Source: Bacillota bacterium (GTDB lineage Bacteria > Bacillota > Sulfobacillia > JAIMAT01). Taken from it: a stretch of DNA of 64,000 bases. The stretch lies in the NCBI GenBank assembly GCA_029961055.1, contig JASBVM010000009.1, forward strand, positions 124,001 to 188,000. Direction: 5' to 3'. Below the pieces are notes generated by a model. It was not told the origin of the DNA. It did no database searches and saw only the letters and a program-made list of their open reading frames with translations. Of the stretch, positions 24,714 to 33,284 are shown in pieces. The position numbers and the translations under genes were made by a program. Every line of letters begins with the position of its first letter. Within the stretch, counting starts at the first letter, position 1.

Positions 24714-26042
24714 GTGAGAGGGGCTCCGGAAAGCTTTGGTCCCTGCCGGCGGCACGGGAACGGAACGGGGAGTGTCGGGCGCCGCCGGCCGGCCACCGGC
24801 CGACAAGGGAGGAGATGGACGATCAAGGGAGAGCCCGAACCGGGGCTGCAATCGGCACGGACGGACCCGCCTCCGCCCGGGGGGTCGCGGCGCCTGCTCC
24901 TGGCCGCCATGGCACTCGACCTCGGAGGTGCGGAGACCCACGTGGTCAGCCTCGCCCGGGCGCTCCGTCGGAGGGGGTGGGAGGTCGAGGTCACCTCGAG
25001 CGGCGGGCGCCTGGTCTCCCGGCTGGAGGAAGCCGGGATTCCGCACCACTTCCTGCCGCTCGGGAGCCGGCTCCCGTGGGAGCTGGAGAGGAGCGTCGCC
25101 GGTCTCCGCGCCCTGGTCCGGCGGCGTGCCATCGGCCTGGTCCACGCCCACGCCCGCATCCCGGCCTGGGTGGCCGACCACGCCCTGGCGGGCAGCGGCG
25201 TGCCGCTGGTGACCACCTACCATGGCCTCTACAACGCGGGCTGGTTCTGGCGCCGCATGACGCGCTGGGGCGAGCGGGCGATCGCGGTCAGCCAGGACGT
25301 CCGCGATCACCTGATCCGGCGGCTGGGCGCCGACCCTGACCGGGTGACGGTGATTCCGAACGGGATCGACCTGGAGGAGTACGCGGCGGCGCCGCGGGAG
25401 GGGCCGCCCGACCTGGACCTGCCCCCGGAGGCGCCGGTCGTCCTCCACGTCAGCCGGCTGAGCGAGTTCGTGGAAACCTCGCTCGCCCTGGCGGCGTCCG
25501 CCCCGGAACTGGCCGACCGGGTCAGGGACGTCCGGATCCTGATCGCCGGCGCCGGACGCCAGCTGGAGCGTCTCCGCCAGGAAGCCGACGCGGCCAACCG
25601 CCGCGCAGGCCGGACGGTGGTCTACACCCTGGGCGCCCGCTCCGACGTGCCGGCGCTCCTGGGGCGCGCCTGGGTGGCCGTGGGCGTCGGTCGCTCCGCC
25701 CTTGAGGCGATGGCCGCGGGGCGCCCCGTGATCATCTCGGGCAACGGCGGCTACGGCGGTATCCTGACCGAAGAGCGGCTGGCCCGGTTCGAGGCGCACA
25801 ACTTCACGGCCCGCGGCTTCGGCCGGCCCATCGAGGCCGAGGCCCTGCTGCCGGACTTGGTCCGCCTGCTCGGAGACGAGCCTCTTCGCCGGCGGCTGGG
25901 TGCGCTGGGCCGGGAGACGGTCCGCCAGCGGTATTCGATCGAAGAGACGGCCAGGGCGGTGGAGGCGGTCTACCGGGAGGTCGAGGCCACTTCCTCCCGG
26001 GAAGGCCGGCAGCGCGGCCGAGGAGGCGTGGGAGGCCGGTGA
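24714..26042 (+). CDS. Glycosyltransferase family 4 protein
   Basis: Up to 442 residues; the core begins about residue 60. GT-B fold features: MALDLGGAETHVVSLARAL, VHAHARIPAWVADHAL, TTYHGLYNAGWFW, AVSQDVRDHLIRRLG, VIPNGIDLEEYAA and the donor site VGRSALEAMAAGRPVI. It couples to csaB by a GTGA overlap, so it probably builds the surface polymer that CsaB pyruvylates. The start is unresolved: the open frame begins at GTG 24714 without a ribosome binding site, the well-placed GGGAGG at about 24805-24811 is followed by an out-of-frame ATG (24814), and no in-frame ATG occurs before the core. A nearby one-base error or a rare start codon (ATC about 24822) would explain this. Confidence 0.85.
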   Translation: MRGAPESFGPCRRHGNGTGSVGRRRPATGRQGRRWTIKGEPEPGLQSARTDPPPPGGSRRLLLAAMALDLGGAETHVVSLARALRRRGWEVEVTSSGGRLVSRLEEAGIPHHFLPLGSRLPWELERSVAGLRALVRRRAIGLVHAHARIPAWVADHALAGSGVPLVTTYHGLYNAGWFWRRMTRWGERAIAVSQDVRDHLIRRLGADPDRVTVIPNGIDLEEYAAAPREGPPDLDLPPEAPVVLHVSRLSEFVETSLALAASAPELADRVRDVRILIAGAGRQLERLRQEADAANRRAGRTVVYTLGARSDVPALLGRAWVAVGVGRSALEAMAAGRPVIISGNGGYGGILTEERLARFEAHNFTARGFGRPIEAEALLPDLVRLLGDEPLRRRLGALGRETVRQRYSIEETARAVEAVYREVEATSSREGRQRGRGGVGGR

Positions 26043-27154
26043 GGCGGGTCCTGCTGGCAGGCTATTACGGATTCGGCAATACGGGCGACGAAGCCCTCCT
26101 CACCGCCATGGTCGACTCGCTCCGCGCGGAGGTGGGCGACCTGGAGGTGGAGGTCCTCTCCGCCCAGCCTGAAGGGACCCGGCGCGCCCTCGACGTGGAG
26201 GCGGTCAACCGCTGGAGCCTGCGCGAGGTGGGGCGGGCGCTGCGGCGGGCCGACCTCTTCATCTCGGGCGGCGGCAGCCTCCTCCAGGACGCGACCAGCT
26301 TCCGCTCGCTCCTTTATTACGCGGGCCTGGTCCTCTGGGCGCACGCGCTGGGCCGGCCGGTGATGATCTACGCCAACGGCCTCGGGCCGCTGCGCAGCCG
26401 GCTCTCCCGGCGTGTGGCCCGCTCGGCGCTGCTGGCGGCCACGCGCATCACCGTCCGGGACAGCCGCTCCTTCCACCTGCTTCAGGAGCTGGCGCCGGAG
26501 GCCGTGGGCAGGGCGGAGCTCACCTCCGACCCGGCGCTCGCCCTGGAGCCCTCCGACCGTCTCTCGCTCCTCAGGCTGCGCCGGGAGCTGGGGCTGGACG
26601 GCCGCCCGCTGGCGCTGATCAGCGTCCGGCCCTGGCGCCCCTCCCCCCGCTCCGAGGCAGCGGTCGCCCGGGTCGCCGACCACCTGGCGGAGCGCGGTCT
26701 CCAGGTGGTCTTCGTTCCCATGCAGCTCCCCGGCGACCTGGAGGTGGGCCGCTCCATCGCCGCCCGCTGCCGCCGCCCCGTGCGGGTGGTCGAACGTCTT
26801 CTCCGCCCGCGGGAGTTCGCCGGTCTGGTGGGCGAGGCCGAACTCCTGGTGGCCATGCGCCTGCATGCGCTGATCCTGGCCTTCGCCCGCTGCGTCCCCG
26901 CCGTCGGTCTGGCCTATGACCCGAAGGTGGAGGGCTTCCTTCACGACGTCCAGCTCCCCACCTTCGGTCCCTGGGAGGCGCTGGAGGCCGCCCCCCTGGT
27001 GGAGGCGGTCGACCGGCTTCTCGACCACCGTGCGGAGACCGTGGCCGCCCTCCACCAGCGGGTCGCCCGCGCCCTGCCGCTGGCCCGCCGGAACGCGGTC
27101 ATCGCCGCCGAGATCCTCGACGGCTTCCGCCGCTCCGCCGCCGGCGTCCGTTAG
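26039..27154 (+). CDS. csaB: Polysaccharide pyruvyl transferase CsaB
   Basis: Adds pyruvate ketals to secondary cell-wall polysaccharide, creating the ligand for SLH domains. 371 residues. Recognised by VLLAGYYGFGNTGDEALL at the N-terminus, DLFISGGGSLLQDATS, VMIYANGLGPL, VRDSRSFHLLQEL, ISVRPW and LVAMRLHALILAF. GTG start at 26039 (GTGA overlap with the glycosyltransferase stop; GGAGG three bases before). The window also encodes an SLH protein (5747-7387), its likely beneficiary. A strong hairpin follows the gene. Confidence 0.93.
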   Translation: MRRVLLAGYYGFGNTGDEALLTAMVDSLRAEVGDLEVEVLSAQPEGTRRALDVEAVNRWSLREVGRALRRADLFISGGGSLLQDATSFRSLLYYAGLVLWAHALGRPVMIYANGLGPLRSRLSRRVARSALLAATRITVRDSRSFHLLQELAPEAVGRAELTSDPALALEPSDRLSLLRLRRELGLDGRPLALISVRPWRPSPRSEAAVARVADHLAERGLQVVFVPMQLPGDLEVGRSIAARCRRPVRVVERLLRPREFAGLVGEAELLVAMRLHALILAFARCVPAVGLAYDPKVEGFLHDVQLPTFGPWEALEAAPLVEAVDRLLDHRAETVAALHQRVARALPLARRNAVIAAEILDGFRRSAAGVR

Positions 27155-27196
27155 TCCCACTCCCCCCGGCAGAGCCTCCCCCCGCGCCACCGTCCC

Positions 27197-27239
27197 GGCC
27201 CTGCCGGGGACCGGGCCGGCAGGGCCCGGTTCGTCTTTC
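27197..27239 (+). terminator. Rho-independent terminator after csaB
   Basis: 11-bp stem GGCCCTGCCGG / CCGGCAGGGCC with an eight-base loop, followed by CGGTTCGTCTTT. It separates csaB from the PBP gene, whose start is 40 bases further on. Confidence 0.7.
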
Positions 27240-27279
27240 GGGACCGCTATCGTACCCTTTGTGGGGAAGGAGGCTGACC

Positions 27280-30200
27280 ATGCGCGAAGGCGAGGGTCGG
27301 GCTCCCGGCTCCTCCTCCGGCGGGCACCAGGGGACCGGCGGCGGGAGATCGGGCGCGGGGGCTCGGAACTCCGGATCGAGGCGCCGCACCGCCTGGGCGA
27401 TCTTCTGGATCGCCGTGGCGGCGGTGGCCGCGCTGGGAGTGGGCATGCTGCTCTACGCCCTGGTCGGTCCGTTGCCGGGCATCTCGCCGGATCGCCTCAT
27501 GGGCTCCTCGGCGACCCTGATCTACGACCGCTATGGAAACGAGGTGGGGGCGCTCCCCGGAACCGCCAACCGGAAGCCGGTCCCCCTCAGCCAGATCGCG
27601 CCCAGCATGCAACAGGCCGTCGTGGCCATCGAGGACCGGAACTTCTGGACGGAACCGGCCATCGACCCCCTGGCCATCGCCCGGGCGCTATGGGCGGACA
27701 TCCGCGCCGGCCGCATCGTCCAGGGCGGCTCCACCATCACCCAGCAGCTGGCGAAGAACGCCGTGGTCGGGAGCCAGCGCTCCGTGACGCGCAAGGTGCG
27801 CGAGGCGCTCTACGCCATCCGCATCTCGCGCCTCTACAGCAAGAAGCAGATCCTCGAATTTTATCTGAACCAGATCTACTTCGGCCATGGGGCGTACGGC
27901 GTCGAGGCCGCCGCGCGGACCTACTTCGACCGGCCGGCCTCCCGGCTGACGCTGGCGCAGTCGGCCTTCCTGGCCGGCCTGGTCAACGCCCCCTCGGCGC
28001 TCGACCCGCTGGTCTCGGACCCCCGGGCACGCGCGGAGCACCAGAAGGCCGCGCTGGAACGCCGGGACGTGGTCCTGCAGGCCATGGTCCGCACCGGCGC
28101 CATCACCGAGGCGGAGGCGAGGGCCGCCTCGCGCCAGGGTTACGCCGAGATGGGCCTCAGCCGGGGAAAGAGCGCCACCGTCCGCTACCCCTGGTTCCTG
28201 GCCTACGTCGACCGGGAGCTGACCCGCCTCGCCCAGAACTCCGATCTTCCGGTCAGCCCGACGCTCCTCCATACCGGCGGGTACCGCATCTACACCACGC
28301 TGGATCCGAAGGTGCAGCAGGCCGTGGAGGCCCAGTACAGCCCCGGGTACAACACCGGTGTCGTCGGGCAGCTGCAGAGGGACGGGAACCTGGACTCGGC
28401 CACGGTGGTCCTCGACCCGAAGAACGGCGCCGTCCGCGGGATCTACGGCTCCTACCAGAACAACCCGCTGGGTCAGGAGTTCGCGGCCGCCTGGTCCGGA
28501 AGAATGGCGCCGGGATCGGCGATCAAGCCGATCACCGTCTACGGTCCGGCGCTGGACGTGGGCAGGCTGACCGTCGTCTCCCAGGTCTCCGACGCCTCGG
28601 ACGTGACCGTGGACGGGCAGCCCGTCCGCAACTACCCAGGGGAGCCTTACCTGCCCATGGTGCCGGTCAGCCGGGCGGTGGGCCAGTCGTTCAATGTCTC
28701 GGCGGTCTGGACGCTCCAGCAGATCGGCGCCACCACCGCCACCCGGTACGCCCAGGCGTTCGGGCTGCCCCTGACCCAGGCCGACCTGAACAATGTCCGT
28801 CGCCTGGCGCTGGGAGGTCTGGACAAGGGCGCCAGCGTGCTGCAGATGGCGGCTGCGTACACGGCCTTCCCCAACGGCGGCATCCGCTCCGAGCCGTATG
28901 CGATCGAGCGGATCGTCGACGCGGCCGGCGACGCGGTCTACCAGCACCAGGGCGTCCAGAAACAGGTGATCCAGCCCTCCACCGCCTACCTGATGACCTA
29001 CCTGCTCCGATTCCCGCTGACCTCGGGCGGCACGGCGGCAGGGGCGGCCGCCGCCACCGGCGTGGGCCCCGACTGGCCGGCCGCGGGCAAGACGGGGACC
29101 GCCAGCCGCAACGTCAGTGTGGCGACCACCGCCACGGCCCACGTCTGGTTCTGCGGCTACACGCCGGACCTGGTCGGCTGCTCGTGGATCGGATGGCTGG
29201 ATCCCGAGAAGGCGGGGCCTTGGCCCCGTGAGCTCACCAGCGACAGCGCGGCCCGGCTCCTCCTGGGCGCGTTCCGCCAGGTCGGCCGCCCGAGCCACGG
29301 CTTCACCGTCCCCTCCAACGTGGTGCTGGTCAACGGCGTCCCCTTCGTCAAGGGGACCGTGCCGGCCAGCTTCCTGCTCGGCCAGCAGAACGTGATCCAG
29401 GGAACGGTGGCCTCCGTCTCCGCGCTCTCGCTGACGCTGGACACCTCCCTGGGACCGGTCGACATCCCGCTCGCCCCGGGCGCGGTGGCGGTCGGTCCAG
29501 GCGGGGCGGGCGACGTCCCCGGGGTCGTCCAGGTCGGTGACAGCGTCACCGTCTGGCTCTCCAACGGCCAGGCCGTGCTGGTGGTCGATCCCCGCGGCCA
29601 GAGCGGGCTCACCCTGGGGGGCACGCTGGACGCCCTCGGCAGCTCGCAGGTGACGCTGACGCTCTCGGGCGGAAGCCGCGTGACCCTGCCACTGGCGGCC
29701 GACGCGGCGATCACCGCCCAGGGCCAGCCGGTGGACCCGAGCCAGGTGCTCCCGGGAAGCCAGGCGACCCTCCGCCTGGACGGCTCCGGGCGTGTCACCG
29801 CCATCGCGCTGGCCCAGGCGCCGCCCTCCGGCACCCCGGGCGTCATCGTCTCCGTGGGAGCCGGCATGATCGTCTTCAACCCGGCTTCGGGCGGCGGGCC
29901 CGAGGTGCTGCCGCTGGACCCCAACGTGCGGGTGACGGTGGACGGGCGGCCGGCCGACCCGAGCGCACTCAAGCCGGGCATGGGCGCGCTGGTCGTCACC
30001 GATCCTCAGAGCGGGACGGCGGTCTCGGTCGCCGCCTCCAGCCAGGGGTCGCCCGCCGACCAGGGCGGCGGGGGATCCAACCCCGGCTCTACCGGCAGCA
30101 CCGTCAACGGATGGCTGGTGGGGGCCGGCGGTGGCAGCCTCACCGTCTGGACGGGCGGCTCGCTCCGCCAAGCCACCCTGGCCCCTGACGCCCGGGTGGG

Positions 30201-30522
30201 CACGGGTGGGGGGCAGGCTTCCCCGGGCCAACTGGATCGCTACACCGGGGACCAGGTCGTCCTGGCCGTGGACGCTCAGGGCCAGATCCAGGAAGTGACC
30301 GTCACGGTGCCCCCCGGCCAGGTCTCGGGCGCCGTCGTCGCCCTCCGCGGCGGGTTCCTCGTCCTGCAGACGGGCGGCGGCAGGGCCCGGGTCCCGCTGG
30401 GCCCCTCGCCGGTGGTGATCGTGGGTGGGCAGGTGGCGGAGGCGAGCGCCCTCCAGCCGGGCCAGGCGGTGGTGGTCAACCCGGGCGCGGCCGACGGTTC
30501 GGCGCTGGTGATCGCCCGCTAG
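27280..30522 (+). CDS. Class A penicillin-binding protein (PBP1A type) with C-terminal beta-repeat tail
   Basis: Bifunctional peptidoglycan glycosyltransferase/transpeptidase. 1080 residues with ATG 27280 (GGAGG seven bases upstream), about 350 longer than typical. Basic Gly/Ser-rich N-terminus, membrane anchor about 38-60; GT51 domain about 80-250 with the catalytic E118 in EDRNFW and GGSTITQQLAKN; transpeptidase with S413-A-I-K, S470-F-N and K604-T-G-T-A. After about residue 700 come roughly five divergent repeats of about 70 residues (TVASVSALSLTLDTS, VIVSVGAGMIVFNP, GWLVGAGGGSLTVWTG, GAVVALRGGFLVLQTG), each ending in a hydrophobic VVVDP/VVVNP-like strand, resembling DUF5666-type beta modules. 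One Gly/Ser linker divides repeats 3 and 4. The tail may bind wall polymer or span a thick envelope. Confidence 0.92.
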   Translation: MREGEGRAPGSSSGGHQGTGGGRSGAGARNSGSRRRTAWAIFWIAVAAVAALGVGMLLYALVGPLPGISPDRLMGSSATLIYDRYGNEVGALPGTANRKPVPLSQIAPSMQQAVVAIEDRNFWTEPAIDPLAIARALWADIRAGRIVQGGSTITQQLAKNAVVGSQRSVTRKVREALYAIRISRLYSKKQILEFYLNQIYFGHGAYGVEAAARTYFDRPASRLTLAQSAFLAGLVNAPSALDPLVSDPRARAEHQKAALERRDVVLQAMVRTGAITEAEARAASRQGYAEMGLSRGKSATVRYPWFLAYVDRELTRLAQNSDLPVSPTLLHTGGYRIYTTLDPKVQQAVEAQYSPGYNTGVVGQLQRDGNLDSATVVLDPKNGAVRGIYGSYQNNPLGQEFAAAWSGRMAPGSAIKPITVYGPALDVGRLTVVSQVSDASDVTVDGQPVRNYPGEPYLPMVPVSRAVGQSFNVSAVWTLQQIGATTATRYAQAFGLPLTQADLNNVRRLALGGLDKGASVLQMAAAYTAFPNGGIRSEPYAIERIVDAAGDAVYQHQGVQKQVIQPSTAYLMTYLLRFPLTSGGTAAGAAAATGVGPDWPAAGKTGTASRNVSVATTATAHVWFCGYTPDLVGCSWIGWLDPEKAGPWPRELTSDSAARLLLGAFRQVGRPSHGFTVPSNVVLVNGVPFVKGTVPASFLLGQQNVIQGTVASVSALSLTLDTSLGPVDIPLAPGAVAVGPGGAGDVPGVVQVGDSVTVWLSNGQAVLVVDPRGQSGLTLGGTLDALGSSQVTLTLSGGSRVTLPLAADAAITAQGQPVDPSQVLPGSQATLRLDGSGRVTAIALAQAPPSGTPGVIVSVGAGMIVFNPASGGGPEVLPLDPNVRVTVDGRPADPSALKPGMGALVVTDPQSGTAVSVAASSQGSPADQGGGGSNPGSTGSTVNGWLVGAGGGSLTVWTGGSLRQATLAPDARVGTGGGQASPGQLDRYTGDQVVLAVDAQGQIQEVTVTVPPGQVSGAVVALRGGFLVLQTGGGRARVPLGPSPVVIVGGQVAEASALQPGQAVVVNPGAADGSALVIAR

Positions 30523-30564
30523 GTCGCGCCGGGTTGCGCGAGACGGGGGTCGGAGCCTTCCCGG

Positions 30565-30593
30565 GCGGCCGCCCCCTCACAGGGGGCGGCCGC
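30565..30593. terminator. GC hairpin between PBP gene and mobA
   Basis: 13-bp perfect stem (GCGGCCGCCCCCT / AGGGGGCGGCCGC) with a three-base loop, between two convergent genes; it includes the mobA stop codon. There is no U-tract on either strand. Position argues for a bidirectional terminator. Confidence 0.5.
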
Positions 30594-31260
30594 GCGGTGG
30601 GGCGGGGGGCGCCTCCTCGGGATCGGGGTCGAGCGCCAGGGTGCGCAGCGCCTGCCGGTACTCCTCGGGGCGGTTGACGTTGATCAGGAGGCGCTCCGGC
30701 GGGCCGCAGGGGGATATCTCTTCCTCGGCCAGGCGGCGGGCCGGGAGCGCCGCCAGGAAGCCGGCCAGGCTCCGCACCCCGGCGCGGAGAGCCTCTTCCA
30801 CCTTCGTTGCGAGATCCCGGCGGTAGGCGGCGAAGAGCGGGTGGGCGCGGCCGCCGGCCACGGGAAGGGCCGCGGGCCAGCCGCGATCCACCTCGGCCAG
30901 GAGAAGCCGCGCCAGGCAGGGGGAGGCGAAGGGCATGTCGCAGGCGACCAGGAGGGCCGCTTCCTGGCGTGCGGCGGCCAGCCCGGCCCGGAGCGCCGCC
31001 AGGGGGCCCTGGCCTTCCCAGCCGGGCGGGTCGGCGACGACGCGATAGCCCATCTGCCGGTAGGGCTCCGGCCGGCTGGTCACGACGAGCAGCTCGGCGG
31101 TGACCGGCTCCAGGCGCCGCGCGATCCGCCGGATGAGGGGCTCGCCGCCGAAGGGGAGGAGCGCCTTCTCTCTCCCCATGCGGCGGCTCTGGCCCCCGGC
31201 CAGCAGGAGGAGCGTCGCCCTGCCGGCGGCGCGGTGCTCGACGGCGGGGGGACGGGCCAT
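30577..31260 (-). CDS. mobA: Molybdenum cofactor guanylyltransferase
   Basis: Attaches GMP to molybdopterin to form the guanine dinucleotide cofactor. 227 residues. Motifs: LLLLAGGQSRRMGREKALLP (nucleotide-binding G-x4-R-x-G-x2-K), LVVTSRPEPY, GPLAALRAGLAAA, LVACDMPFASPCL and LINVNRPEEYRQAL. A C-terminal Pro-rich tail of about 20 residues is extra. No other molybdenum cofactor gene is nearby. Start ATG 31260 has only a weak ribosome binding site; it lies 27 bases after the transketolase subunit gene, so it is probably cotranscribed. The related nucleotidyltransferases (MocA, IspD) lack the INVN ending seen here. Confidence 0.88.
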   Translation of the reverse strand: MARPPAVEHRAAGRATLLLLAGGQSRRMGREKALLPFGGEPLIRRIARRLEPVTAELLVVTSRPEPYRQMGYRVVADPPGWEGQGPLAALRAGLAAARQEAALLVACDMPFASPCLARLLLAEVDRGWPAALPVAGGRAHPLFAAYRRDLATKVEEALRAGVRSLAGFLAALPARRLAEEEISPCGPPERLLINVNRPEEYRQALRTLALDPDPEEAPPAPPRGRPL

Positions 31261-31287
31261 GGCCCCGAGCGAGGGCGGCGCCTTGCC

Positions 31288-32259
31288 TCAGGCCGGCGAG
31301 CCGCGCCGGGCGAGCTGCTTGCGGGTGACCGCGCGCCGCGCCGCCTCCGCGATGGCGTCCGCCGTCAGGCCATACTTCCGGAGGAGCTCCTCGGGCCTGC
31401 CCGACTCGGCGAAGGTGTCGCGGATGGCGACGAACTCCACCGGCACCGGCTCCATCTCGGCCACGGCCACGGCGACGCTGGAGCCGAGGCCGCCGAAGAT
31501 CTGGTGCTCCTCCGCCACCACGAGGGCGCCCGTCTCGCGCGCCGCCGCACGGAGCGCCTCGCGGTCGAGCGGTTTGACCGAGGCCATGTCCAGGACCCGG
31601 GCGGAGATCCCCTCCCGGGAGAGCGCCTCGGCTGCCTCCAGCGCGGCCGCCACCATCAGGCCATCGGCCACCAGGGTGATGTCGCGCCCCTCGCGCAGGA
31701 GCTGGGCGCGGCCGATCCGGAACGGGAAGGGCCGCTCGTAGACGACCGGCGCCTTGGGGCGCCCGACCCGGATGAAGACCGGACCGGGGTGGCGGGCCGC
31801 GGCACGGACCGCCTGGCGGGTCTCCTCGGCGTCGGCCGGGACCAGGACGGTGAAGCCGGGGAGCGCCTGCGCCAGCGCGACGTCCTCGATGGACATCTGG
31901 GAGACGCCGTCCTCGCCGATGGAGATGCCCCCGTGGCTGCCCACGATCTTGACGTTGGCGCCGCTGTAGGCCACCGCCAGGCGCATCGGGTCGAAGGCCT
32001 TGGACATGACGAAAGTGGCGAAACTGGAGACGAAGGGGACCTTGCCCGAGAGCGCCAGGCCGGCGGCCACGCCGACCATGTTCGCCTCCTGGATGCCCAT
32101 GTCGAAGAAGCGCTCGGGGAAGGCCTCGGCGAACCTCTTCGTGTACGTCGACTTGGCCAGGTCGGCGTCCAGCACCACCAGCTCGGGCATCTCGTGCCCC
32201 AGCTCCACCAGCGTCTCGCCGTACGCCTCGCGCGTGGCCGGACCGAGAGCCAGCGCCAT
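31288..32259 (-). CDS. Transketolase, C-terminal subunit
   Basis: 323 residues: the pyrimidine-binding and C-terminal domains of a split transketolase. Motifs: LDADLAKSTYTKRFAEAFP, DMGIQEANMVGVAAGLAL, FATFVMSK, the pyrimidine-binding region HGGISIGEDGVSQMSIED and VRVGRPKAPVVYE. The catalytic Glu equivalent is in DMGIQEANM. It works as a heterodimer with the N-terminal subunit encoded just upstream (TGATG overlap at 32259-32261) in the pentose phosphate pathway. Split transketolases are common in Clostridia-like Bacillota and archaea. A DXS-like or acetoin dehydrogenase role is less likely given the partner. Confidence 0.9.
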   Translation of the reverse strand: MALALGPATREAYGETLVELGHEMPELVVLDADLAKSTYTKRFAEAFPERFFDMGIQEANMVGVAAGLALSGKVPFVSSFATFVMSKAFDPMRLAVAYSGANVKIVGSHGGISIGEDGVSQMSIEDVALAQALPGFTVLVPADAEETRQAVRAAARHPGPVFIRVGRPKAPVVYERPFPFRIGRAQLLREGRDITLVADGLMVAAALEAAEALSREGISARVLDMASVKPLDREALRAAARETGALVVAEEHQIFGGLGSSVAVAVAEMEPVPVEFVAIRDTFAESGRPEELLRKYGLTADAIAEAARRAVTRKQLARRGSPA

Positions 32260-33167
32260 CAGGCCTCACCCCCCAGCTCGGCCAGGGCCCGCGCCGCTTC
32301 CTCGCGGGTGGGCGCGCGACCGTGGAACTCGTTGTTCCCTTCCATGAAGGAGACGCCCTTCCCCTTGACCGTGTGCGCGATCAGGACCGCGGGCCTTCCG
32401 GCCCGGCGGGGCGGGAGCTTCAGCCCGCCGGGAGGAAGGGCGCCGTCGCCTCCCGCCTCCGCCTCCCGGTCGCGCCGGGAGGCCCACAGGAGCGCGGGGA
32501 CGATCTCGGCCATCTCATGGCCGTCGATCTCCGCCACGTCCCAGCCGAACTGGCGCCACTTCTCCGCCAGCGGCTCCAGGGGCAGGATCTCGTCGACGGG
32601 GCCGTCCAGCTGCAGGCGGTTGTAGTCGACGATGGCCACCAGGTTCTCCAGCTGCCAGCGGGGTGCTGACAGCGCGGCCTCCCAGACCTGCCCCTCCTGC
32701 AGCTCGCCGTCGCCCAGGAGGACGAAGACGCGGCTCTCCCGGCCGTCGAGACGGGCGCCCAGGGCCATGCCCGCGCCGATGGAGAGTCCCTGGCCGAGCG
32801 AACCGGTGGAAGCCTCGACGGCGGGCAGGTCGCGGTGCGAGGGGTGGCCCTGCAGCCGGCTGTCGATGCGGCGGAGCGTCTTCAGCTCCTCGCGCGGGAA
32901 GTAGCCCGACTCCGCCAGCGCCGCGTAGAGGACGGGGACAGCGTGTCCCTTGGAGAGCACGAAGCGATCCCGCTCCGGCCAGCCGGGGTTGGCCGGATCA
33001 TGGCGAAGGATCCCGAAGTAGAGCGCCGCCACCAGGTCCGCGGCCGACAGGGAACCGCCGGGGTGGCCGGAGCCCGCCTCCTCCAGCATGCGGATCACAT
33101 CAAGGCGCAGGGTCCGCGCCTGGCGGCGCAGAAAGTCGACGTCCAAGGTGTTCTGGAGCAGGCTCAA
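32259..33167 (-). CDS. Transketolase, N-terminal (TPP-binding) subunit
   Basis: 302 residues. Thiamine diphosphate subunit: AGSGHPGGSLSAADLVAALY, RFVLSKGHAVPVLYAAL, STGSLGQGLSIGAGMALGAR, the TPP motif GDGELQEGQVWEAAL ending VDYNRLQLDG, and AHTVKGKGVSFMEGNNEFHG. The TTG start at 33167 has GGAGGTG (33174-33180) six bases upstream and gives MSLLQNTLDVDFL; no better start exists in frame. An insertion of about 25 residues (REAEAGGDGALPPGG) interrupts the C-terminal part. The divergent iaaA gene shares the 117-bp upstream region. Confidence 0.92.
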   Translation of the reverse strand: MSLLQNTLDVDFLRRQARTLRLDVIRMLEEAGSGHPGGSLSAADLVAALYFGILRHDPANPGWPERDRFVLSKGHAVPVLYAALAESGYFPREELKTLRRIDSRLQGHPSHRDLPAVEASTGSLGQGLSIGAGMALGARLDGRESRVFVLLGDGELQEGQVWEAALSAPRWQLENLVAIVDYNRLQLDGPVDEILPLEPLAEKWRQFGWDVAEIDGHEMAEIVPALLWASRRDREAEAGGDGALPPGGLKLPPRRAGRPAVLIAHTVKGKGVSFMEGNNEFHGRAPTREEAARALAELGGEA

Positions 33168-33284
33168 GGCCAACACCTCCGAGGATTGGGGCGGTCCGAG
33201 CGCCGCCTCGGGGGTTATTCTACCGCCGTCGGACCCGCGCCTGCGGGGAGCCCCCGCGGACCGGGCGGAGGGAGAGAGGCGAAG

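Noticed and set aside
24815-25339. 174-codon plus-strand frame starting at the ATG after GGGAGG
   Set aside because: Out of frame with the GT4 motifs; its translation is Arg/Gly/Pro-rich without a domain. Kept only as a clue to the start problem of the glycosyltransferase.
27688-30231. 847-codon minus-strand open frame opposite the PBP gene
   Set aside because: Shadow of the PBP reading frame, with no start signal or motif.
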